Shown: positions 1-4,616 of the stretch, piece after piece
Layout: each line of letters opens with the position of its first letter
How positions within the stretch are numbered: the stretch's first letter is position 1
Origin: an uncultured Clostridium sp.
Lineage (GTDB): Bacteria > Bacillota_A > Clostridia > TANB77 > CAG-508
Assembly (NCBI GenBank): GCA_905200315.1
Contig: CAJKKA010000077.1
Coordinates: forward strand, 1-7,722
Length of the DNA stretch: 7,722 bases
Direction: 5' to 3'
Translations under genes and position numbers: made by a program
The notes under the pieces: generated by a model
The model's input: only the letters and a program-made list of their open reading frames with translations
The model's database searches: none
Told to the model about the DNA's origin: nothing

Positions 1-229
1 GGCATAATTATATACTTCTCTAACTTTATTGACTTATATATATCATTTATTTTCCTTATACACTCATTTGCAACTTTGCCAATATCATTATATTGCATTC
101 GCCATCTACAATTTCACCAAAATAGTGCACTTTTTCTTTTGTACATATTGTAATAAAATAGTATCCTCTTAATTTGTAATTATAATCTTTTAATCTTGGA
201 TTTTTTCTTTCAAAATATCTATTATTCAA
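1..229 (-). pseudogene. REP-associated tyrosine transposase (RAYT, IS200-like Y1 family), frameshifted and cut by the window edge
   Basis: The N-terminal half of a Y1 (HUH) transposase of the RAYT group. The first part reads NPRLKDYNYKLRGYYFITIC, then TKEKVHYFGEIVDGEC, which is the family's typical opening. This frame then stops at 56-58. One base over, from about position 92 down to 1, the family sequence resumes as YNDIGKVANECIRKINDIYK and continues to IIMP with no stop. A single-base loss around 92-94 therefore disrupts the gene. The HUH catalytic motif (usually NHIH right after MP in this family) and the catalytic Tyr would lie beyond the left edge. The start chosen is TTG at 227-229, because a GAGAGG ribosome binding site (236-241) lies 6 nt upstream. 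A GTG at 251-253 is an alternative without a site. Family proteins nick single-stranded REP hairpins. One such hairpin lies directly upstream. The call is by motif recall, with no search behind it. Confidence 0.82.
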
Positions 230-246
230 TATATTCCTCTCTTTAT

Positions 247-270
247 GGAGCACACTGTGCTCCGCTACAA
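247..270 (-). repeat. REP-like hairpin with GTAG head, directly upstream of the RAYT remnant
   Basis: On the minus strand, TTGTAGC leads into GGAGCACA-G-TGTGCTCC, an 8-bp perfect stem around one base (247-263). The GTAG tetranucleotide sits at the 5' foot of the stem, as in REP sequences recognised by RAYT transposases. It ends about 6 nt before the RAYT ribosome binding site. It shares the head-plus-palindrome layout, but not the stem sequence, with the element at 502-526. It is probably the transposase's own recognition element or a degenerate copy, and could also influence translation of the transposase. Confidence 0.6.
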
Positions 271-286
271 ATTACTATTTATTATT

Positions 287-397
287 TTAGTTTATTATAT
301 ACTCTATTATCTTTTTTGAAATTGCTCTTCCCAAAATATTTACTAATTCTTTAATTTTATTTTCTTTGTATCTTTTTATCATTTTTAATTTATCCAC
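287..397 (-). CDS. Possible 36-aa small ORF, lysine/isoleucine-rich, unrecognised
   Basis: A GTG-initiated frame encodes about 36 residues (starts VDKLKMIKRYKENK, ends SKKIIEYIIN) and stops at 287-289. It is basic and would be largely helical. No clear ribosome binding site precedes it: only AAAG lies close to the GTG. It lies between an intrinsic terminator and a REP-like hairpin, so it may be a chance frame or the tail of a decayed gene. I do not recognise the sequence and assign no function. Confidence 0.15.
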   Translation of the reverse strand: MDKLKMIKRYKENKIKELVNILGRAISKKIIEYIIN

Positions 398-426
398 TCT
401 TTATTATAATTATCAAAGCAATTATA

Positions 427-455
427 TAAAAAAAGTCACTATATTTCAAGTGACT
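427..455 (-). terminator. Intrinsic terminator of the SAS/winged-helix unit
   Basis: On the minus strand, a 7-bp stem AGTCACT/AGTGACT (449-455 and 434-440) with an 8-nt loop is followed by seven Ts (427-433). It lies about 110 nt past the stop of the winged-helix gene, with the REP hairpin in between. The plus strand also shows CTTTTT after the stem, so it could act in both directions. Confidence 0.75.
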
Positions 456-501
456 CTTTTTATATAATTTTAAACCTTCTAATAACAAATATTTTTTTGC
501 A

Positions 502-526
502 GGCGGACAGAGGCGTCCGCCCCTAC
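502..526 (-). repeat. GC-rich REP-like hairpin with GTAG head
   Basis: The minus strand reads TTGTAGG followed by GGCGGAC-GCCTCT-GTCCGCC, a perfect 7-bp stem with a 6-nt loop (502-521). A GTAG-headed hairpin of this composition is the kind of short interspersed palindrome associated with RAYT transposases in Bacillota, from general recall. It lies in the 3' region of the winged-helix gene, before the terminator. A second small palindrome (527-539) abuts its 5' side. Confidence 0.65.
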
Positions 527-567
527 AACGTTTGACGTTATTTTATTTTAATATTCAATATCTTCTA

Positions 568-864
568 TTATATGCTTTCCAACACATATCCATTATTTTC
601 GTTTATTCTTATATTTGCACCTAGTGCTAAAAATTTTTCTTGCAGATATGTTATGTACATTGTAACTATATTTTCATTCTTTTTCTCATTTGACCATACT
701 TTTTGCTTTATCTCTTTTTTGCTTACATTTCTTTCCTGATTATTTACTAATATTTCCATTACTTCACATTCTTTATTATTTAGATATAAACAAGCATTTG
801 TATTTGTAAGCTCCGCTTCTTCCTTATCAAATACTATGTTTCCAATTTCATATTTTTCTTTCAT
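568..864 (-). CDS. Stand-alone OmpR/PhoB-type winged-helix DNA-binding protein
   Basis: A 98-aa protein that is essentially only a Trans_reg_C domain, with no receiver domain. Numbering from the ATG: N-terminal beta strands at about 6-27, helix 1 in LNNKECEVMEILVNN (28-42), helix 2 in SKKEIKQKVW (48-57), the recognition helix in NENIVTMYITYLQEKF (63-78), and the wing hairpin ending in NNGYVLE (90-96). The last corresponds to the family's G-Y-x-L/F signature. It presumably binds DNA, but nothing here shows its targets or input signal. ATG at 862-864 is chosen because GAAAGAAG (875-882) sits about 10 nt upstream; a GTG three codons earlier (871-873) would have almost no spacing. It starts 19 nt after the stop of the alarmone synthetase gene and shares its terminator, so the two are almost certainly cotranscribed. 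Confidence 0.85.
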   Translation of the reverse strand: MKEKYEIGNIVFDKEEAELTNTNACLYLNNKECEVMEILVNNQERNVSKKEIKQKVWSNEKKNENIVTMYITYLQEKFLALGANIRINENNGYVLESI

Positions 865-883
865 AATACTCACACTTCTTTCT

Positions 884-1486
884 TTAGTTTTTATTTATCA
901 TATTTCTTATAGCTAACATATTAATGTCTGTTGTAGCTATTTCATCTGCACATCTTTTTAATTCTTCAACTATTATTTCTTGATTTTTTATATTTTTCTT
1001 ATATTTCATTTGATGTTCCAAACTTGACCAAAAATCCATTGCTATTGTTCTTATTTGAATTTCTACATATGTTTTATATATTTTACCTTTTATATTAATA
1101 GGTACTCTGCATACTATATGGTAGCTACGGTAACCATTTGGTTTTGGTTTTTTTATATAATCCTTTTCTTTAATAATTTCTATTTCATTGTATTTTTTAA
1201 TACTCTCTACTATTGAATAAACATCATCTATATATTCACATATTACTCTAACTCCTGCTGCATCATAGACTTTTGCTAATGCGTTTTCCAAGCTAACCTC
1301 TAAGTTCTTTCTTTTTAATTTGTCTTTCATACTTTCTTCAGTTTTTATTCTTGTAGTAGTATATTTTATAGGATTTCTTTCTCTATTTATTTCTTTTTCT
1401 TCTTTTATTTCATCTAATATCTTTTCTATCTTTTTAATAACTTCATTTAACAAAATAATATTTTCTTTATAAAACGAATCATCCAT
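884..1486 (-). CDS. Small alarmone synthetase, GTP pyrophosphokinase (RelQ/YjbM-like SAS)
   Basis: A 200-aa single-domain RelA/SpoT nucleotidyltransferase. It would transfer pyrophosphate from ATP to GTP or GDP to make (p)ppGpp in the cytosol. Visible motifs: ATP-binding RIKTEESMKDKLKRK (46-60), metal-ligand Asp in YDAAGVRV (D75), KDYIKKPKPNGYRSYH (108-123, the acceptor-nucleotide G-loop), and VEIQIRTIAMDFWSSLEH (141-158) with catalytic Glu142. No HD hydrolase domain or TGS/ACT regulatory part is present, so it is synthetase-only. Length and the C-terminal helical tail fit the SAS family. The N-terminus (about 1-40) is a charged helix. The start is supported by AAGAGG (1493-1498), 6 nt upstream of the ATG. 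It is the first gene of a two-gene unit with the winged-helix protein. I could not identify a convincing promoter in the preceding 127 nt. RelP versus RelQ subtype is not resolved. Confidence 0.92.
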   Translation of the reverse strand: MDDSFYKENIILLNEVIKKIEKILDEIKEEKEINRERNPIKYTTTRIKTEESMKDKLKRKNLEVSLENALAKVYDAAGVRVICEYIDDVYSIVESIKKYNEIEIIKEKDYIKKPKPNGYRSYHIVCRVPINIKGKIYKTYVEIQIRTIAMDFWSSLEHQMKYKKNIKNQEIIVEELKRCADEIATTDINMLAIRNMINKN

Positions 1487-1583
1487 AAAAAACCTCTTTT
1501 CTTTTTATATTTTATGCTGGTATTTTATATTTAATTTATTTCTAAAGTATTTACATTTTGTGTATTTTGTGTGAAACAGAAAA

Positions 1584-1606
1584 AGAATAGCCATATTAGC
1601 TATTCT
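1584..1606 (-). terminator. Intrinsic terminator after the Dps gene
   Basis: On the minus strand, an 8-bp stem AGAATAGC/GCTATTCT (1599-1606 and 1584-1591) with a 7-nt loop runs into TTTTTCTGTTT. It starts 8 nt past the Dps stop codon and separates this gene from the alarmone synthetase unit. Confidence 0.85.
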
Positions 1607-1613
1607 AGTTATT

Positions 1614-2042
1614 TTATTGTTTCATTTGTTTTAACATCCACAATTTTTTTCCGTAATTTTCTATATATTCATCCATTAAGCTTGATGTTGGATAATCTTC
1701 ATTTTCATCTGCACATTTTTTTATTTGTTTTACATCTTCTAGTAATTTTTCTAAATCTTTTATAACCTCTGTAAATATTTCTTGAGATGTTATTTTTTCA
1801 TTTTTTGCTTCTTCAATATCTGAGGTATTTATATAGTCTTTCATTGTTCCTAGAGGTTGTCCATTTAATATTAGTATATGCTCTGCAATTTCATCTATTT
1901 GTTCATTTACTTCATTATAGTATTCTTCTAATTTTGCATGAATTGTAAAGAAATCGTGTCCTTTTACATTCCAGTGGTAATTTTGCAATTTACGGTAAAA
2001 AACATTTAAATCGCTTAGTAATTTGTTTAATTTTTCAATCAT
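1614..2042 (-). CDS. dps: Dps-family ferritin-like DNA-protection protein
   Basis: A 142-aa Dps/mini-ferritin. Members form 12-subunit cages that oxidise Fe(II) with peroxide, store iron, and shield DNA or limit Fenton chemistry. The intersubunit ferroxidase ligands are visible: His23 in NYHWNVKG, His35 in FFTIHAKLEE, and Asp50 and Glu54 in QIDEIAEHI. The closing helix KKLWMLKQM also matches the family. It is somewhat shorter than typical Dps proteins (about 150-170 aa) and has no long lysine-rich N-terminal tail, so direct DNA binding cannot be assumed. The start has a good AGAAGG site (2050-2055), 7 nt upstream. It lies 77 nt downstream of splB on the same strand and ends at its own terminator. 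I saw no clear promoter in the gap, so it may be read from splB. A palindrome cluster immediately upstream (2058-2080) may be an operator. Confidence 0.93.
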   Translation of the reverse strand: MIEKLNKLLSDLNVFYRKLQNYHWNVKGHDFFTIHAKLEEYYNEVNEQIDEIAEHILILNGQPLGTMKDYINTSDIEEAKNEKITSQEIFTEVIKDLEKLLEDVKQIKKCADENEDYPTSSLMDEYIENYGKKLWMLKQMKQ

Positions 2043-2057
2043 AATAAAACCTTCTTT

Positions 2058-2080
2058 CCATAATTATGGTATATTCCATA
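2058..2080 (-). promoter_or_regulatory. Overlapping palindromes upstream of dps (candidate operator or leader hairpin)
   Basis: A perfect 12-bp palindrome CCATAATTATGG (2058-2069) shares its TATGG half with a second inverted repeat TATGG-N6-CCATA (2065-2080). This gives three alternating copies of one half-site just before the dps ribosome binding site. It does not match the PerR box (TTATAAT-N-ATTATAA) I know for dps-type genes. It could be a repressor site or a 5'-UTR hairpin. Chance occurrence is possible in such AT-rich DNA. Confidence 0.35.
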
Positions 2081-2119
2081 CTCAAATAAATTCTTTCCAA
2101 ATTACTATAAATTATTCAA

Positions 2120-3118
2120 TTACGAAATATATAAAATTTTATTATTAGGAAAATATTTGTGCATAATATCTTTCATAAAAACTTCTGCATCTTCTCTTAT
2201 TACCTTTTTATACATATACTTTCCTTTTCCTCTTCCTGTCATCAGCTCTGTGTCATATAAATTTACTGCCATTGGAAAAGCTTCGGTATTTATCATTCTA
2301 TGAACATAACTATATGTCATAAATATTAATTCAAAAAATACATTTTTCTTTGCTTTTTCTGCTAATTTTTCTTGCAATTCTTTTAGAAGATTTTCGTACA
2401 GTTCTTTCCAATTTTCTACTAATATTATTGGTGCAATTAAAATTCCAATAGGATAATCTGCTTCTGCAAGTTTGTTTATTGCCTCTATTCTACCTTTTAA
2501 TCTTGAGGTTCCAAATTCAACTTTATTTATAATTTCTGAAGGATTTATGCTCATTCTTGCTATTACTTTTCCCTTATGGTCTAAGCCTAATATTGGATCT
2601 ACCATATCGAATTTTGTTGGAAAAGTTAATTTTCCTTTTGGAGAGTTTTTAAATTTTTCTATTGTCCAAACTAAATTATTTGTTATTGTATTTTCTAAAA
2701 TTAAATCGCTATTGCTTCCAATTTCAAAACATAAATCTTCTTCTGCTTTATTTGCTCTTTTTATAATTTTATCTAACATTTGCTCTCTATTTACAAAAAG
2801 CCTTAAATATGCACATTTGTTATAATTACATACTAAATAACAATACATACACATTGCAATACAACCAGAAGATGTATATGGCACTAAATAATCTGAAACC
2901 TTACGATTTTCTACATAATTGTGAGTTTTCCTAGTTCCAATTATTAAATTTCTTTTCATTTTTGCAAATTCCGAATTTTCCTTTTTTCTCATCTCTTCAA
3001 TATTATTATGATTATCTATTATTTTTTTAGGAACATCTTTATATTTTTCTAAAAGCTCTTTTCCAAGCTCATAATTTTCAATTCCATCTTCCATATATAT
3101 TGCATCTGGAATAAACAT
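2120..3118 (-). CDS. splB: Spore photoproduct lyase (radical SAM DNA repair enzyme)
   Basis: Repairs 5-thyminyl-5,6-dihydrothymine (spore photoproduct) in UV-exposed spore DNA during germination, using S-adenosylmethionine and a [4Fe-4S] cluster. Residue numbers count from a TTG at 3143-3145; subtract 9 for the start chosen here. The cluster motif is C95-x3-C99-x2-C102 in SSGCIAMCMYCYL, with Tyr101 and Tyr103 in the positions of the Bacillus hydrogen-relay tyrosines. FEIGSNSD (140-147), GKLTFPTKF (171-179), MSINPSEII (198-206) and YPIGILIAPI (231-240) follow in family order. The C-terminal GRGKGKYMYKK corresponds to the family's substrate-side segment. Where the Bacillus enzyme has its hydrogen-donor Cys (FEASCTSD), this protein has Ser144. 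The start is ATG at 3116-3118, because GGTGAT lies 4 nt upstream and FIPDAIYMED then aligns with the Bacillus N-terminus; the TTG lacks a site. Length is 332 aa, close to the family norm of about 340. Dps follows on the same strand. Confidence 0.93.
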   Translation of the reverse strand: MFIPDAIYMEDGIENYELGKELLEKYKDVPKKIIDNHNNIEEMRKKENSEFAKMKRNLIIGTRKTHNYVENRKVSDYLVPYTSSGCIAMCMYCYLVCNYNKCAYLRLFVNREQMLDKIIKRANKAEEDLCFEIGSNSDLILENTITNNLVWTIEKFKNSPKGKLTFPTKFDMVDPILGLDHKGKVIARMSINPSEIINKVEFGTSRLKGRIEAINKLAEADYPIGILIAPIILVENWKELYENLLKELQEKLAEKAKKNVFFELIFMTYSYVHRMINTEAFPMAVNLYDTELMTGRGKGKYMYKKVIREDAEVFMKDIMHKYFPNNKILYIS

Positions 3119-3122
3119 ACAC

Positions 3123-3128
3123 ATCACC
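3123..3128 (-). promoter_or_regulatory. Ribosome binding site deciding the splB start
   Basis: GGTGAT, complementary to the part of the 16S tail just outside the CCUCC core, lies 4 nt before the ATG at 3116-3118. No purine-rich site precedes the TTG at 3143-3145, and the ATG at 3122-3124 overlaps the GGTGAT itself. This favours the innermost start. Confidence 0.45.
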
Positions 3129-3164
3129 AATTTTATTTTCTTCAAAAAAAATTTTTATATTCAA

Positions 3165-3198
3165 TAAATAAAAAATAAAGCAATATAATTTTATTGCT
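3165..3198 (-). terminator. Intrinsic terminator of trmB
   Basis: On the minus strand, AGCAATA (3192-3198) and TATTGCT (3179-3185) pair around a 6-nt loop, followed by the T-rich run TTATTTTTTATTTATT. The hairpin begins at the base after the trmB stop codon. It separates trmB from splB, so splB should have its own promoter. Confidence 0.7.
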
Positions 3199-3861
3199 CT
3201 ATTCTTTACATTTTGCAATTAATGCTTTTATTTTTATTCCTTGTTCTGAAAACATTTTTTCATGTTCTGTTATTATATTATCTGGTGCATTTTCACTATA
3301 TAAGTCGTAAGTTTTCTTTATAATTTTAAACCCACTTTCTTCAAAGTATGTTAAACTTGCTTCAAATAATTCATCATCATCTGTTTTAAAATAAATTTCT
3401 GCATTTGGACTAATTATTTGTTTATATTTTTCTAATTGTCTTGTATGTGTTAATCTCTTTTTTCTATGTTTTCCACGAGGCCATGGATTGCAAAAATTAA
3501 TATATATTCTATCTATACTATCTTTTTTGTCCATAATTAAAAGTATTCTTTCTATATCAAATCTTGTTAAATATACATTATCTATTTCCATATTATTTTC
3601 TTTAAATTCAGCCTCAATATTTCTTTTTGCTAACCCTAACATTGCATCTACAACATCTATAGCTATATGGTTTACATTTCTATCTCTTGTAGCAAGCTTT
3701 GCCATAAATGTACCTTTACCACATCCAAGTTCCAAATGTAAAGGTGCTTCTGGGTTTTTAAAAAGTTCTCTCCACTTGCCTTTATAATCTTCTGGGTTAT
3801 CTATATAAAATTTACTTGCTTCTAATTCAGGTCTAGCCCACTTTTTAAATCTAATTCTCAT
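3199..3861 (-). CDS. trmB: tRNA (guanine-N7)-methyltransferase
   Basis: Makes m7G46 in the variable loop of tRNAs, using S-adenosylmethionine. The 220-aa length is typical of bacterial TrmB. The SAM-binding glycine motif is LELGCGKGTF (43-52), and the acidic motif II is IAIDVVDAML (66-75). The family signature FCNPWPRGKHRKKRL is at 123-137, with Asn in place of the more usual Asp before PWP. YFKTDDDELF (157-166) and ITEHEKMFSEQG (197-208) are the conserved C-terminal substrate and catalytic elements. The start ATG has AAGGAG (3870-3875) 8 nt upstream. A consensus promoter lies just before it and a terminator just after, so it appears to be monocistronic. Confidence 0.96.
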   Translation of the reverse strand: MRIRFKKWARPELEASKFYIDNPEDYKGKWRELFKNPEAPLHLELGCGKGTFMAKLATRDRNVNHIAIDVVDAMLGLAKRNIEAEFKENNMEIDNVYLTRFDIERILLIMDKKDSIDRIYINFCNPWPRGKHRKKRLTHTRQLEKYKQIISPNAEIYFKTDDDELFEASLTYFEESGFKIIKKTYDLYSENAPDNIITEHEKMFSEQGIKIKALIAKCKE

Positions 3862-3889
3862 ATTTTTATCTCCTTAAACAATATTTGAC

Positions 3890-3918
3890 ATTATACAACA
3901 TTATTCAGGAAATATCAA
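3890..3918 (-). promoter_or_regulatory. Sigma-A-type promoter of trmB
   Basis: TTGATA (3913-3918), a 17-nt spacer, and a perfect TATAAT (3890-3895) on the minus strand. The start site would be near 3883, leaving a leader of about 20 nt before the trmB ATG. The -35 lies 16 nt beyond the stop of the HAD gene. Confidence 0.85.
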
Positions 3919-3934
3919 TAAGTAGTCTACTACC

Positions 3935-4573
3935 TTATAAGACATTTTTTAATTCTGAAAATTCATTTATAGTTATATAATCTTTACTGTTTTTTTCTGC
4001 ATTTTTATTTATGTGTATGGCTTTTAAGCCTGCATTTATCGCTCCTTCTATATCTACTTTTACTGTATCCCCAACCATTACTGCTTCTTCTGGTTTATTT
4101 TGGCAAGCTTTCATAAATGCTTCTTTATTTGGTTTTATTAAGAATGTTTCTGTTGCATATACTTTGCTAAAATATTTTAGTATATTTGCTATTTCCAATC
4201 TTTTTACCTGAGGATCTTTAAACCAATTTGTTAGAACTACTAATTCATATTTTTTTGATAGATACTCTAAAGTTTCATATATTTCTTTATTCATTTTATT
4301 TGGTGCACAGTTAGAAAAATGTTCTAAACATTTTTCTAAAAATCTCATATTCACTTTAATATTTACAGACTTATTTATCCATTCTAGCATATTTTCTTTT
4401 GTATATGTATTGTATTCTGTTTCATATCTATCTATAGCATTTTCTATATCTTTTATATCTTGTTTTGTATATTTAATGTATTCAGACTTTAAAGCTTCTT
4501 CAACCCCGTCCCAGTATTCATCTTTCCATTCTATTAATGTGTTATCTAAATCAAATATTATTCTTTTTATCAT
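3935..4573 (-). CDS. HAD-family (subfamily IA) hydrolase, probable phosphatase
   Basis: A 212-aa haloacid-dehalogenase-fold hydrolase. All four motifs are present: motif I DLDNT with nucleophile Asp8 and general acid Asp10; motif II LTNW with Thr115; motif III Lys147 in IKPNKEAF; motif IV MVGDTVKVDI with Asp169 and Asp174 for Mg2+. The helical insert between about 15 and 85 is a C1-type cap, as in YjjG/phosphoglycolate-phosphatase-like proteins. The substrate cannot be read from sequence; small phosphorylated metabolites or nucleotides are usual. The start has AGGGGG (4577-4582) close upstream of the ATG. It follows the ATPase gene by 43 nt, with a hairpin in the gap, so it probably depends on read-through from upstream. 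Only a weak hairpin (about 3919-3935) follows it. Confidence 0.9.
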   Translation of the reverse strand: MIKRIIFDLDNTLIEWKDEYWDGVEEALKSEYIKYTKQDIKDIENAIDRYETEYNTYTKENMLEWINKSVNIKVNMRFLEKCLEHFSNCAPNKMNKEIYETLEYLSKKYELVVLTNWFKDPQVKRLEIANILKYFSKVYATETFLIKPNKEAFMKACQNKPEEAVMVGDTVKVDIEGAINAGLKAIHINKNAEKNSKDYITINEFSELKNVL

Positions 4574-4591
4574 ATATCCCCCTAAAACTTA

Positions 4592-4612
4592 AGGCACGGT
4601 GTTTCCGTGCCT
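4592..4612 (-). terminator. Hairpin between the ATPase and HAD genes (leaky terminator or processing hairpin)
   Basis: A perfect 8-bp GC-rich stem AGGCACGG/CCGTGCCT with a 5-nt loop, 4 nt past the ATPase stop codon. On the minus strand it is followed by TTAAGTTTTAG, an interrupted T tract. The HAD ribosome binding site starts only about 9 nt beyond the stem, leaving no room for a new promoter, so complete termination would silence that gene. Confidence 0.55.
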
Positions 4613-4616
4613 ATTA

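Larger units (their letters stand above)
230..567. other. Non-coding stretch with mobile-element debris
   Basis: This 338-base stretch between the RAYT remnant and the winged-helix gene holds two REP-like hairpins (247-270 and 502-526), a small AACGT-TTG-ACGTT palindrome (527-539) and one intrinsic terminator (427-455). It also contains a doubtful 36-codon frame on the minus strand (287-397). I see no other gene, RNA or repeat in it. The GC-rich core at 502-523 stands out sharply from the AT-rich surroundings. Confidence 0.6.

Noticed and set aside
1487..1583. Promoter for the alarmone synthetase unit
   Set aside because: Several TATAAA-like boxes exist, but none has an acceptable -35 at 16-18 nt.
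2058..2110. PerR box upstream of dps
   Set aside because: No sequence close to TTATAAT-N-ATTATAA is present; the palindromes there have a different core.
2472..2825. Plus-strand open frame of 117 codons
   Set aside because: Antisense to splB, with hydrophobic low-complexity translation typical of the complement of an AT-rich gene.
3119..3180. Possible sigma-G promoter (GAATA-N18-AAAATAA) or TTGCTT/TATAAA promoter for splB
   Set aside because: The -10 match to CATWHTA is poor. The TTGCTT box overlaps the trmB terminator stem, and such boxes are common by chance in AT-rich DNA.
3919..3935. GTAG/CTAC hairpin as terminator of the HAD gene
   Set aside because: The stem is 4 bp with a bulge and no run of Ts follows. 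It is too weak to call.
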